Shown here piece after piece: positions 34,331-43,303 of a stretch of 58,606 bases of DNA. Position 1 is the stretch's first letter. The number at the start of each line of letters is the position of its first letter. Source of the DNA: Candidatus Alistipes stercoravium (GTDB lineage: Bacteria; Bacteroidota; Bacteroidia; Bacteroidales; Rikenellaceae); contig DWWQ01000048.1 of NCBI GenBank assembly GCA_019119615.1, positions 1-58,606 on the forward strand, in the 5' to 3' direction. Both the position numbers and the translations under genes were made by a program. The notes under the pieces were generated by a model. The model was given only the letters and a program-made list of their open reading frames with translations. It did no database searches and was not told the DNA's origin.

Positions 34331-36865
34331 ATGGATTTTTCGACAGGATTTCTCAGGAAGCTGCTTCCGGCAGCCGCGGCGCTCGTACTCTTTTTCATCG
34401 TGAGCGCCGTCTATTTCGCCCCCCAGTTCCGGGGCGAGGTGCTGCCGCAGCACGACGTCCTCCAATACGAAGGCATGGCCAAGGATATCAGCGACATGCG
34501 CGCCGCAACGGGCGAAGACCCCCAGTGGACCGGCGGCATGTTCTCCGGCATGCCCGCCTACCTGATCAACGTCGCCTACCCGGCCCAGTTGGTCAAGCGC
34601 ACCGTGGGGCAGATCGTCAAGGCGATCGACACCCCCGCGGGGTTCCTCTTCTTCGCCATGACGGCCATGTGGTGCATGCTGCTCATCATGGGCGTGAATC
34701 CCTGGGTGGGCATCGTCCCGGCACTGGCCTACGGTCTCTCGACCTACTTCCTGCTCATTATCGGCGCCGGGCACATCACGAAGATGTGGGCGCTGGTCTA
34801 CGCGCCGCTGATGATGGGCGGCGCCTGGATCACCCTGCGCGGCAACGTCTGGTACGGCGCCGCCTTCACGGCCCTCGCCACGTCGCTCGAGATCGGCGCC
34901 AACCACCCGCAGATCACCTACTACTTCCTGCTGGCGATGGCCGCCCTGTGGATCAGTGAGGGAATCTTCGCCCTGCGCGGCCGCCGCATGAAGGATTTCG
35001 CGCGCCGCACGGCGGCGCTCGCCGCTGCAGGAGTGCTGGCCGTGGGGGCGAACTTCGCACCCCTGTGGTATACGGCGCAGCACTCGAAGGAGACGATCCG
35101 CGGCGGCTCGGAACTCGCCTCGACGAGCGAGAGTTCCGACAGCGGCCTCGACCTCGACTACGCCACGGCCTGGAGCTACGGAACGGCCGAAACGCTCAAC
35201 CTGCTCGTGCCCGACTTCATGGGGCGCGACTCGGCGACCACTTTCCCGGCGGACGGCCAGACCGCCTCGCTGCTCAACGACTACGGACTGCGCGGCGCCG
35301 CGCAGCAGCTGCCGGCCTACTGGGGCACGCAGCCCTACACGGCAGGCCCCACCTACCTGGGCGCCGCGGCGATCTTCCTCGCCGTGCTGGGCTTCCTGCT
35401 CACGGACGGCCGCACCCGGTGGTGGATCCTTGCGGTCAGCGTGCTGGCGATCCTGCTGGCCTGGGGCCGCAACTTCATGGCATTCACCGAGCTGGCCTTC
35501 CGCCTGCTGCCCGGATACAACAAATTCCGCACCGTCTCGATGACGCTCGTCATCGTGCAGTGGGCCGTGCCCCTGCTGGGGGCCTTCGCGCTCATGCACC
35601 TCTGGCGGGGCGACGTCGCCCGCGAACGCCTGCTGCGCGCCCTGGCCTGGGCCGCGGGGATTACCGGCGGGTTGTGCCTGCTGCTGGCCGTGGCCGGCGG
35701 GTCGCTCTTCGACTTCGGACGCGCCGCGAGTGCCGAAATGATGACCGAACAGTTCCGACAGATCTTCGAGGCGAACCAGTTGCAGGAGTACCTCGCACGC
35801 GGCATGGATGTCGAGTGGGGCGAGGCGACGGCCGCGGCGATGGCCGCCGACCGCATCGACATGATGCAGGCCGACGCCTGGCGCTCGCTGCTGATGATCC
35901 TGCTCGCCGCAGGCGCCGTGGCGCTCTTCGCCTTCCGCCGCATCGGCAAATACGCCCTCACGGGACTGTTGGCCGCCGTCGTGCTGATCGACCTCGTGCC
36001 CGTAGACCGGCGGTTCCTCTCCGCGGAGCAGTTCGTATCCCCGCGGCGCCAGCAGGTTGCGTCCTCGGCCGCCGACCGCGCGATCCTCGAGGACCGCGAC
36101 CTCGGATACCGCGTGCTGAACCTTACGGTCAGCCCCTTCAACGACGCCACGACCTCCTACTTCCACCGCTCGGTGGGCGGGTACCACGGCGCCAAGCTGG
36201 CCCGCTACCAGGATCTCATCGACCGCCACCTCTCGCAGCTCAACGGCGGGGTGCTCGACATGCTCAACACGCGCTACCTGATCGTACCGGGAGCCGACGG
36301 ACAGCCCGAGGCACAGCGCCGCACGACGGCCTTCGGCGCCGCGTGGTTCGTCGATTCGATCGTCCCTGCGGCGACCCCCGAGGAGGAGATCACCCTGCTG
36401 GGCGAGGTGAACCTCCGCACGACGGCCGTCGTGGCGGAATCCGCGCTGGCCGCGGCGGAGACCGCACCGCGGCAGATGCAGCCCGACAGCTGCGCCGCGA
36501 AGCGCATCGACCTGGTGGAGTACCGGCCCAACTACCTCAAATACACCTACGCCTCTCCCGAGGAAGCCGTGGCGGTCTTCTCGGAGATCTACTACGACAA
36601 GGGGTGGACGGTCCGCATCGACGGTGAGGAGGCCTCCGGTTTCCGCGCCGATTACGTCCTGCGCGCCATGCGCCTCCCGGCCGGCGAACACACCGTCGAA
36701 TGGTCGTTCCGCGCACCGGCATGGGGACTCACCGAAGGGATCACGGGACTCTGCTCGGGCGTGATCCTGCTGGGTGCCGTTGCGGCGCTCATCCATGCGC
36801 TGCGGTGGCGGAAAAAGGAGAACGCCGGAACCGAAGCCTCACCGGCGCCGAAAACCGAAAACTGA
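34331..36865 (+). CDS. YfhO-family membrane protein
   Basis: 844 residues, large polytopic protein with about 12-14 membrane helices followed by a C-terminal soluble domain. Typical YfhO features are the short N-terminal helix, a first loop with PQHDVLQYEGMAKDI, then LSTYFLLIIGAGHITKMWAL, and conserved RYLIVPGAD and YYDKGW in the C-terminal part. YfhO resembles GT-C glycosyltransferases and in Bacillus is implicated in glycosylating lipoteichoic acid; in Bacteroidota it may decorate envelope glycans, with the polyprenyl-phosphate-linked sugar as plausible donor. It heads a run leading to ftsX with a 22-base gap. Confidence 0.88.
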   Translation: MDFSTGFLRKLLPAAAALVLFFIVSAVYFAPQFRGEVLPQHDVLQYEGMAKDISDMRAATGEDPQWTGGMFSGMPAYLINVAYPAQLVKRTVGQIVKAIDTPAGFLFFAMTAMWCMLLIMGVNPWVGIVPALAYGLSTYFLLIIGAGHITKMWALVYAPLMMGGAWITLRGNVWYGAAFTALATSLEIGANHPQITYYFLLAMAALWISEGIFALRGRRMKDFARRTAALAAAGVLAVGANFAPLWYTAQHSKETIRGGSELASTSESSDSGLDLDYATAWSYGTAETLNLLVPDFMGRDSATTFPADGQTASLLNDYGLRGAAQQLPAYWGTQPYTAGPTYLGAAAIFLAVLGFLLTDGRTRWWILAVSVLAILLAWGRNFMAFTELAFRLLPGYNKFRTVSMTLVIVQWAVPLLGAFALMHLWRGDVARERLLRALAWAAGITGGLCLLLAVAGGSLFDFGRAASAEMMTEQFRQIFEANQLQEYLARGMDVEWGEATAAAMAADRIDMMQADAWRSLLMILLAAGAVALFAFRRIGKYALTGLLAAVVLIDLVPVDRRFLSAEQFVSPRRQQVASSAADRAILEDRDLGYRVLNLTVSPFNDATTSYFHRSVGGYHGAKLARYQDLIDRHLSQLNGGVLDMLNTRYLIVPGADGQPEAQRRTTAFGAAWFVDSIVPAATPEEEITLLGEVNLRTTAVVAESALAAAETAPRQMQPDSCAAKRIDLVEYRPNYLKYTYASPEEAVAVFSEIYYDKGWTVRIDGEEASGFRADYVLRAMRLPAGEHTVEWSFRAPAWGLTEGITGLCSGVILLGAVAALIHALRWRKKENAGTEASPAPKTEN

Positions 36866-36887
36866 GAAAACATTTCGAATCGCAAAG

Positions 36888-37769
36888 ATGAAAGACGACA
36901 AACGGCTCAAACGCAAGGTGCGCAACTCCTACCTCGTATCGACCGTGAGCATCGCACTGGTACTTTTCCTGCTGGGATCGGTGGGCTACCTGATGGTGGC
37001 GGCCATGAAGGTCGCCGACACGCTGCAGGAGAGCATCGCCGTGAGCGTGGAGCTCCGGCGCGAGACGACCGACGAGGAGAAGGCGGCCCTCAAGGCGTGG
37101 TTCGAGCAGGAGGAGCTCGTCGCCACAATCACCTACCTCCCGAAGGAGGAGAAGATCGAGGACCGGGAGTTCCGCAAGATGTTCGGAAGCACGTTCGAGG
37201 AGGTGCTCGAGGAGAATCCGCTGCCCGACTCGTTCGAACTGACCCTCACCTCGGCATCGGCCGACAAGGAGCTGCTCGACAGCTTCATCGGCGCGGCCGA
37301 ACGCCTCGAAGGGGTCGATCGCGTCTCCTACCCGGCCCTCATGGCCGAACGGCTCCATGCCACGGTGGGCAAGATCCGCCTCGTGCTGCTGCTCTTCGGC
37401 GGGGCGCTGCTCCTCGTCTCGCTCATCCTGGTAAGCAACACGATCCGGCTGGCCATCTACTCGAAACGCTACCTGATCAACACGATGAAGCTCGTCGGGG
37501 CCACCAAGTGGTTCATCATGCGCCCCTTCCTCGGCAGCAGCCTCCGGCAGGGCATTCTGGCCGGGGCGATCGCCTCGGCGCTCTTCGGCGTGGCGGTCTA
37601 CGGCGTCAATGAAGCCGTGCCCGAACTGCTGACCATCGCCGAAGCGGGCAAGATCGCACTCATCATCGGCGCGATGCTTGCAGGGGGTATCGTGATCTCG
37701 GGGGTCTTCTCCCTCGCGGCCCTCAACAAATTCATCAACATGAAGTCGAACAAGATATACCTTTATTAA
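36888..37769 (+). CDS. ftsX: Cell division protein FtsX
   Basis: Permease-like partner of the ATPase FtsE that activates septal peptidoglycan hydrolysis; 293 residues with four membrane helices: one near 15-37, an extracellular loop (about 45-165), then three helices after 170. ILVSNTIRLAIYSKRYLINTMKLVGATKWFI is summarised by the motif SNTIRLAIYSKR and MKLVGA, the FtsX hallmark. The start at 36888 (MKDDKRLKRKVRNSY) gives the basic cytoplasmic tail. ftsE is not adjacent, as in other Bacteroidota. DUF3098 follows with no gap. Confidence 0.93.
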   Translation: MKDDKRLKRKVRNSYLVSTVSIALVLFLLGSVGYLMVAAMKVADTLQESIAVSVELRRETTDEEKAALKAWFEQEELVATITYLPKEEKIEDREFRKMFGSTFEEVLEENPLPDSFELTLTSASADKELLDSFIGAAERLEGVDRVSYPALMAERLHATVGKIRLVLLLFGGALLLVSLILVSNTIRLAIYSKRYLINTMKLVGATKWFIMRPFLGSSLRQGILAGAIASALFGVAVYGVNEAVPELLTIAEAGKIALIIGAMLAGGIVISGVFSLAALNKFINMKSNKIYLY

Positions 37770-38030
37770 ATGGGAAAAGAGCTGAAAAAAGACCGGGAGC
37801 CCGCGCAGGAAAATCCGCGCATGCCCCTCACGCGCCGCAACTACATCCTGCTGGCCGTCGGATTCGCCGTCATCATCCTGGGATTCATCCTCATGGCCGG
37901 CGGCGGCAGCGACTCGCCCGACGAGTTCAACTACGCCATGTTCTCCTGGCGCCGCATCACCCTGGCACCGATACTGGTCATCGGCGGTTTCGTCATCGAG
38001 ATCTTCGCCATCCTCAAACGTTACGAATAA
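37770..38030 (+). CDS. DUF3098 membrane protein
   Basis: 86 residues with two membrane helices (about 26-43 and 66-82) linked by a loop rich in Gly, Ser and Asp containing FNYAMFSWRRITLAPI. I recognise the family as DUF3098, restricted to Bacteroidota. The ATG directly abuts the ftsX stop (TAAATG), and this ftsX-DUF3098 pairing is what I expect in the phylum, so it is a reasonable candidate for a small FtsX-associated subunit; the role is inferred. Confidence 0.85.
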   Translation: MGKELKKDREPAQENPRMPLTRRNYILLAVGFAVIILGFILMAGGGSDSPDEFNYAMFSWRRITLAPILVIGGFVIEIFAILKRYE

Positions 38031-38078
38031 CCCCGGGCGCCGCACCGAAACGCACCCGGACCCATACCTTTCGAATAC

Positions 38079-38870
38079 ATGGACACCATACAAGCCATCC
38101 TGCTCGGCATCGTGCAGGGTATCACGGAATTCCTGCCCGTCTCGAGCAGCGGGCACCTGCAGATCGCCAAGGAGCTGCTCGGCGTGCAGCTTGAAGAGAA
38201 CCTCACCTTCGACGTTACGCTCCACGCCGCGACGGTACTGAGCACGATCGTCGTGCTCTGGAGCGAGATCCGCCGCCTGCTGCAGGGGCTCTTCTCGCGC
38301 CGCTTCAACGAGGAGCAGGCCTACATTCTCAAGCTCATCCTCTCGATGATCCCCATCGGCATCGTGGGCTTCCTGTTCAAGGACCAGCTCGACGCGCTGC
38401 TCAACGCCCCGTACATCCTCCTGGTCGTCGGAGCCATGCTGCTGCTCACGGCGGCCCTGCTGGCCTTCGCCCAGTATGCCCGGCCGCGGCAGAAGGAGCG
38501 GATCTCCTACCGCGACGCCCTGCTCATCGGCGTGGCACAGGCCTGCGCCGCCATGCCGGGACTCTCGCGCTCGGGATCGACCATCGCAACGGGCATCCTG
38601 CTCGGAAACAAGAAGACCGCCGTCGCCCAATTCTCGTTCCTCATGGTGCTGGCGCCGATCCTCGGCGAGACGCTCCTCGAGGCCGTGAGCGGCGAACTGA
38701 CCGCAGGCATCGACACCGGGGTACTGATCGCCGGGTTCCTCGCCTCGTTCATCACCGGATGCCTCGCCTGCCGCTTCATGCTCGAGATCGTCAAGCGCGG
38801 GCGCCTCATCTGGTTCGCCGTCTACTGCGCCCTGGCCGGCGTGGTCTCCATCGCAAGCTACCTCTTCTAA
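38079..38870 (+). CDS. uppP: Undecaprenyl-diphosphatase (BacA type)
   Basis: Recycles undecaprenyl diphosphate to the monophosphate carrier used for peptidoglycan and O-antigen; 263 residues, about eight membrane helices. The two catalytic motifs are intact: GIVQGITEFLPVSSSGHL (E and S/H residues) and PGLSRSGSTIATGILLG (the Arg-containing RSGST motif). The gene gives bacitracin tolerance when overexpressed in other species. The TAA directly precedes the truB ATG. Confidence 0.96.
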   Translation: MDTIQAILLGIVQGITEFLPVSSSGHLQIAKELLGVQLEENLTFDVTLHAATVLSTIVVLWSEIRRLLQGLFSRRFNEEQAYILKLILSMIPIGIVGFLFKDQLDALLNAPYILLVVGAMLLLTAALLAFAQYARPRQKERISYRDALLIGVAQACAAMPGLSRSGSTIATGILLGNKKTAVAQFSFLMVLAPILGETLLEAVSGELTAGIDTGVLIAGFLASFITGCLACRFMLEIVKRGRLIWFAVYCALAGVVSIASYLF

Positions 38871-39587
38871 ATGGACGGCACGAAAGATCTCCGCGGCATC
38901 AACTTCGAGGAGGGCTACATCGCCGTCATCGACAAACCCCTGCGCTGGACCTCGGCCGACGTGGTCCGCAAGGTCAAGTTCACACTCCGCAAGGCGGGCT
39001 ACCGCAAGATCAAGGTGGGCCACGCCGGGACGCTCGACCCGCTCGCCACGGGCATCCTGCTGCTCTGCATCGGCCGCGCCACGAAGATGGCCGACGCCCT
39101 GCAGGCCGAGGAGAAGGAGTATGTCGCTGACGTCATGCTCGGCGCCACGACCCCGAGCTACGACCTCGAGCACGAGATCGACCGCACCTATCCCTGGGAG
39201 CATATCACGCGCGAAGCCGTTGATAAGGCGCTCGCGGAGCTCACGGGCGAGCGGCTGCAGGAGCCCCCGGTCTATTCGGCCAAGAAGATCGAGGGGGCAA
39301 GGGCCTACGAACTGGCCCGCGCCGGCGAGGAGGTCGCCCTGCGCAAATCGCTCATCACGATCTACGAGATGACCGTCGAGGAGTACGACCTGCCGCGCGT
39401 GCGCATCCGCGTGTGTTGCAGCAAGGGGACCTACATCCGCTCGCTGGCCCGCGAGATCGGCGAGGCGCTCGGCAGCGGCGCCCACCTGACCTCGCTGCGC
39501 CGTACCCGCAGCGGGGGCTTCACCCTGGCAAACGCCTGGGATCTGGAGGAATTTCTCAAAAATTTGCAAAATCTTGAAACAAAATAG
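38871..39587 (+). CDS. truB: tRNA pseudouridine-55 synthase
   Basis: Makes the universal pseudouridine 55 in the T loop of tRNA, 238 residues. Catalytic D56 lies in VGHAGTLDPLATGILLL; the KKIEG-containing YSAKKIEGARAYELAR and CSKGTYIRSLAREIG regions are typical. It lacks a C-terminal PUA domain, as in other Bacteroidota of this length. The start codon directly abuts the uppP stop, implying translational coupling. Confidence 0.96.
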   Translation: MDGTKDLRGINFEEGYIAVIDKPLRWTSADVVRKVKFTLRKAGYRKIKVGHAGTLDPLATGILLLCIGRATKMADALQAEEKEYVADVMLGATTPSYDLEHEIDRTYPWEHITREAVDKALAELTGERLQEPPVYSAKKIEGARAYELARAGEEVALRKSLITIYEMTVEEYDLPRVRIRVCCSKGTYIRSLAREIGEALGSGAHLTSLRRTRSGGFTLANAWDLEEFLKNLQNLETK

Positions 39588-39646
39588 CTTTTTCTGCGTA
39601 TAAGGGATAATCTGTCTGTTGTTCCGAAACGTAAAAAAGCGTTCCT

Positions 39647-40696
39647 ATGAAATTATCGCAATACGGATACGAGTTCTCGCCCGAGATGCTGGCCAAATAC
39701 CCGGCCGAGAACCGCGACGAATCGCGCCTGATGGTCATCAACCGCGCCACGGGCACGATCGAACACCGCATCTTCAAGGAGATCATCGAGTATTTCGACG
39801 AAAAGGACCTCTTCGTCTTCAACGACACGAAGGTCTTCCCCGCACGCCTCTACGGCAACAAGGAGAAGACCGGTGCCGAGATCGAGATCTTCCTGCTGCG
39901 CGAGCTGAACCGAGACCTGCGCCTGTGGGACGTGCTGGTGGATCCGGCACGCAAGATCCGCATCGGCAACAAGCTCTATTTCGGCGACGACGACCTGCTG
40001 GTCGCCGAGGTCATCGACAACACCACCTCGCGCGGCCGTACGCTGCGCTTCCTCTTCGACGGCTCCTACGAGGAGTTCAAGAATACGCTCTTCAGCCTGG
40101 GAGAGACGCCGCTGCCGAAATGGGTGCGCGAGAAGGTCGAACCCGAAGACGCCGAACGTTACCAGACCATCTTCGCCCGCCACGAGGGTGCCGTAGCGGC
40201 CCCCACGGCCGGCATGCACTTCTCGAAACACCTGATGAAGCGCATGGAGATCAAGGGCATCGACTCGGCCTTCATCACCCTGCATGTGGGCCTCGGAAAC
40301 TTCCGTACGGTGGATGTCGAGGATCTCTCGAAGCACAAGATGGACTCCGAGCAGTTCTTCGTTACGGAGGAGGCCGCCGAGGCGGTCAATACGGCCAAAC
40401 GCGAGGGACACAAAATCGCCGCCATCGGCACGACCGTCATGCGCACGCTCGAGACGGCCGTCTCGATCAACGGCATGATCAACCCCATGGAGGGGTGGAC
40501 CAACAAGTTCATCTTCGCCCCCTACGACTTCACGGTCGCCGACGCTATGGTTACGAACTTCCACCTGCCCTACTCCACGCAACTGATGATGGTGGCGGCC
40601 TTCGGCGGCTACGAAACCGTGATGAATGCCTACCGGATCGCCCGTGAGGAGGGCTACCGTTTCGGCACTTATGGCGACGCAATGCTCATTCTTTAA
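39647..40696 (+). CDS. queA: S-adenosylmethionine:tRNA ribosyltransferase-isomerase
   Basis: Transfers and isomerises the ribosyl group of SAM onto preQ1-modified tRNA, making epoxyqueuosine; 349 residues. Seen: [44 protein letters not shown] and [12 protein letters not shown], and [16 protein letters not shown] at the end. It follows truB by 59 bases without an obvious terminator, so two tRNA-modification genes sit together. Other queuosine genes are not in the window. Confidence 0.97.
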   Translation: MKLSQYGYEFSPEMLAKYPAENRDESRLMVINRATGTIEHRIFKEIIEYFDEKDLFVFNDTKVFPARLYGNKEKTGAEIEIFLLRELNRDLRLWDVLVDPARKIRIGNKLYFGDDDLLVAEVIDNTTSRGRTLRFLFDGSYEEFKNTLFSLGETPLPKWVREKVEPEDAERYQTIFARHEGAVAAPTAGMHFSKHLMKRMEIKGIDSAFITLHVGLGNFRTVDVEDLSKHKMDSEQFFVTEEAAEAVNTAKREGHKIAAIGTTVMRTLETAVSINGMINPMEGWTNKFIFAPYDFTVADAMVTNFHLPYSTQLMMVAAFGGYETVMNAYRIAREEGYRFGTYGDAMLIL

Positions 40697-40707
40697 GATT
40701 TTTTTCG

Positions 40708-40715
40708 TATCTTTG
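40708..40715 (+). promoter_or_regulatory. -7 element before the starch-synthase-like gene
   Basis: TATCTTTG, full consensus, 47 bases before the ATG at 40763; a T-run precedes it (40699-40705). No spaced TTG. Confidence 0.55.
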
Positions 40716-40762
40716 CAGTAATGAGCGCCTGTTAAGCGCGCCTGTAAAAAAATTTCACGAAC

Positions 40763-41569
40763 ATGGCAAGCAAGATTCTGTATGTATGCCAGGAGATCAT
40801 GCCCTACCTTCCCGAGACGGAGGGCTCGCGGCTCTGCCGCGCACTGACCCAGGCAATGCAGGAACGCGGCAACGAGATCCGTACGTTCATGCCCCGCTAC
40901 GGCTGCATCAACGAGCGCAGGCATCAGCTGCACGAGGTGATCCGCCTCTCGGGTATGAATCTCATCATCGACGACAACGATCACCAGCTGATCATCAAGG
41001 TCGCCTCGATCCCTGCGGCGCGCGTACAGATCTACTTCATCGACAACGACGACTACTTCTCGCGCAAGGCCGTGCTGACCGACGCCGACGGCAACCACTT
41101 CGCCGACAATGACGAGCGGGCCATCTTCTTTGCCCGCGGCGTGCTGGAAACCGTGAAGAAGCTGCGCTGGACCCCCACCGTCGTACACTGCCACGGATGG
41201 CTCTCGAGCGTCGTGCCGGTCTACCTGAAACAGGTTTTCTCGGACGACCCGATCTTCCGCGACGTAAGGATCGTCGTCTCGCTCTACGACGACGCCTTCC
41301 CCGGAGAACTCGCCCCCGAGTTCCGCGAGAAAATCGCCGGAGAGGGTGTCAGCGACAAAAATCTGGAAATTCTCGCAACCCCTTCATACGAAAACCTCTG
41401 CCGCTTCGTTATGGAATATGCCGACGGCGTGGTGATCGCCTCCGAAAAGGTCGATCCGAAGGTTGCCGAGCTTGCCCGCGCATGCGGAAAGCCCCTGCTC
41501 GAGTACCAGTCGCCCGAAGCTGCGGACTTTTTCGACAATTACAACCGATTCTATGAAGCAATCCAATAA
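40763..41569 (+). CDS. Half-length glycogen/starch synthase-like protein
   Basis: 268 residues matching only the N-terminal Rossmann domain of GT5 glycogen/starch synthases: ILYVCQEIMPYLPETEGSRL, MPRYGCINERRHQL, FIDNDDYFSRKAVLTD, IFFARGVLETVKKL, VVHCHGWLSSVVPVYLKQ. The ADP-glucose-binding KTGGL is replaced by PETEGS, and the C-terminal domain with its catalytic E/R/K residues is absent. Glycogen synthesis is therefore unlikely, although homologues in Bacteroidales are annotated as glycogen synthase. It overlaps the DUF4270 gene by 17 bases, which ties its role to that lipoprotein. Confidence 0.8.
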   Translation: MASKILYVCQEIMPYLPETEGSRLCRALTQAMQERGNEIRTFMPRYGCINERRHQLHEVIRLSGMNLIIDDNDHQLIIKVASIPAARVQIYFIDNDDYFSRKAVLTDADGNHFADNDERAIFFARGVLETVKKLRWTPTVVHCHGWLSSVVPVYLKQVFSDDPIFRDVRIVVSLYDDAFPGELAPEFREKIAGEGVSDKNLEILATPSYENLCRFVMEYADGVVIASEKVDPKVAELARACGKPLLEYQSPEAADFFDNYNRFYEAIQ

Positions 41570-43223
41570 ACTCCTCCGCCTGCTGTGCGGTGCGGCCGTA
41601 ACCCTCACCGCGGCGATGGGGACCTTCGTGGGCTGCACCTCGGTGGACGACACGCTGGGCGGAAACCTCATTCCCGACAACCAGCAGATGCGTGCCGGGT
41701 TCATCCGGCTGCCCGAGGACCTGTCGGACAAGACGAAGTACCTCTCGACACGCCTCTACCAGAGCGACTCGATCTCCTCGGCGAACCTCTCGTCGGGCTA
41801 TTTCGGCCTGCAGCGCAACGACACGCTCGGACTGCGCAGCGCCGGATTCCTCACCCAGATGGTCAATCTCACCGAACTCGACGAAGGTTATTTCGGTTAC
41901 AAGCCGATCTTCGACTCGGCGCAGCTGCACCTCTCGATTGGCTCCTACGGACGGGATACGCTCACCGAGCAGCGCTTCGCCATCTACGAGATCGTCAGCA
42001 ACAAATACCTGACCGAAAAGCCGATCGCCGCGGGCGCCACGCAGCGCGACACAACCTTCTACCTGAATTTCGACCCCGGGAAGGAGGGAGTCATCGACCC
42101 GAGCCGCGGACCGCTCTTCTACTTCACGCTCGGCGGCGACAAGGGCCCGGCCACGACGGCCGTAACGCTCGTGCCCACCGACGAGGGACGCCGCTATGTG
42201 CAGCGGCTCATGCTGCAGAAGGAGAGCGGCACGAACTACGAGGAGGACTACTCGATCTACCGGCTCGACAGTCTGGAACAGTGGGTCGAGGAGTTCAAGG
42301 GCTTCTATATCTGCCCGGCAGACAATACGGCCTATCCCGACGGAGAGGGCACGATCTTCGGCACGACGCTCGAGTCGTCTGGCCTGACGATCTACGGCCG
42401 TAACCGCGTCGAGGCCGACCCCTCGCTGATCCAGGATACGTTGAGCGTTACCTACTACTTCTACGAAGGGGCCGTCGATTACGGCAACGTGGCGATCAAC
42501 ACCATGTACCACGACTACTCGCAGGTCAAGGCCGTTCCGTTCAACATCGACGATGCCCGCGAGCCGGCCGCCGGAGCTGCGGACAACCGGCAGACAACCG
42601 CCCGGCTGCGCGTGGAAGGATTCGGAGGCGTCGTCAGCGACATTACCTTCACGGAGGCCTTCTTCGCGACCCTCGAACAGAAGATCGAGGAGGTGAACCA
42701 GTCCGAAGGAAAGGATTTCAAATCGCTTGCCTTCAGCCAGGTGATTCTGGACATCTACTTCAACGACGGAGCCTATGACTGGCAGGAGATCGGCGCCTCG
42801 TCCGCAACGACCGACGTCGTGCGCCTTACCGAACAGATGCAGGCCGCCCCGAGCCGCCTGGGTCTCTACACGGACTACAAGTCGCGGACCCCGATTTCGG
42901 ACTACAACTACTCCTACGAGTCCCAATACAGCACGACGCTCAACTACGGAGGCTACATCAACCGCAGCCAGGGCTGCTACAAGATGAACATCACGGCCTA
43001 CATCCAGTCGCTGTGGAACAGCTACATCGACGAAAAGAAGGCTGCCGAAGCCGAGGGCCGGGCCGTCAATCTGGAGAATGTGGACTACCGCACGATCTAC
43101 CTCGCGCCCGAAGCGGGCGGATTCTACACCCCGTCGTTCTGCGTCCTGCAGGGCATGACGACCGAGGGGAATGAAAACACGGCGCCGCTCCGCCTCGAGA
43201 TCGCCTACAACATGATCAAATAG
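41553..43223 (+). CDS. DUF4270-family lipoprotein
   Basis: 556 residues with a lipoprotein signal (lipobox FVGC, C28). After the N-terminus (DDTLGGNLIPDNQQM) comes a beta-rich body with repeated patterns such as FDSAQLHLSIGSYG, YYFYEGAVDYGNVAINT and SFCVLQGM near the end. I recognise DUF4270, a Bacteroidota outer-membrane lipoprotein family of unknown function. I chose ATG 41553 (MKQSNKLLRLLCGAAVTL) because the upstream extension has no signal. It overlaps the preceding half-synthase by 17 bases. Confidence 0.85.
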   Translation: MKQSNKLLRLLCGAAVTLTAAMGTFVGCTSVDDTLGGNLIPDNQQMRAGFIRLPEDLSDKTKYLSTRLYQSDSISSANLSSGYFGLQRNDTLGLRSAGFLTQMVNLTELDEGYFGYKPIFDSAQLHLSIGSYGRDTLTEQRFAIYEIVSNKYLTEKPIAAGATQRDTTFYLNFDPGKEGVIDPSRGPLFYFTLGGDKGPATTAVTLVPTDEGRRYVQRLMLQKESGTNYEEDYSIYRLDSLEQWVEEFKGFYICPADNTAYPDGEGTIFGTTLESSGLTIYGRNRVEADPSLIQDTLSVTYYFYEGAVDYGNVAINTMYHDYSQVKAVPFNIDDAREPAAGAADNRQTTARLRVEGFGGVVSDITFTEAFFATLEQKIEEVNQSEGKDFKSLAFSQVILDIYFNDGAYDWQEIGASSATTDVVRLTEQMQAAPSRLGLYTDYKSRTPISDYNYSYESQYSTTLNYGGYINRSQGCYKMNITAYIQSLWNSYIDEKKAAEAEGRAVNLENVDYRTIYLAPEAGGFYTPSFCVLQGMTTEGNENTAPLRLEIAYNMIK

Positions 43224-43246
43224 AAAAACCATAAACCCTTGTGCGG

Positions 43247-43271
43247 AACCTAAGTGAAGAGCTTAGGTTTT
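43247..43271 (+). terminator. Weak hairpin terminator between DUF4270 gene and topA
   Basis: AACCTAAG (43247-43254) with CTTAGGTT (43262-43269), seven-base loop and only four T. It may attenuate but probably does not fully stop transcription into topA; no topA promoter is visible. Confidence 0.45.
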
Positions 43272-43303
43272 CGCATTTCTGAAAAAGCCATCAAAAATAC
43301 GCA

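Noticed and set aside
34244..36796. Upstream extension of the polyprenyl synthase frame antisense to the YfhO gene
   Set aside because: The family N-terminus begins at 34243 beside a promoter, and the extension has no family similarity.
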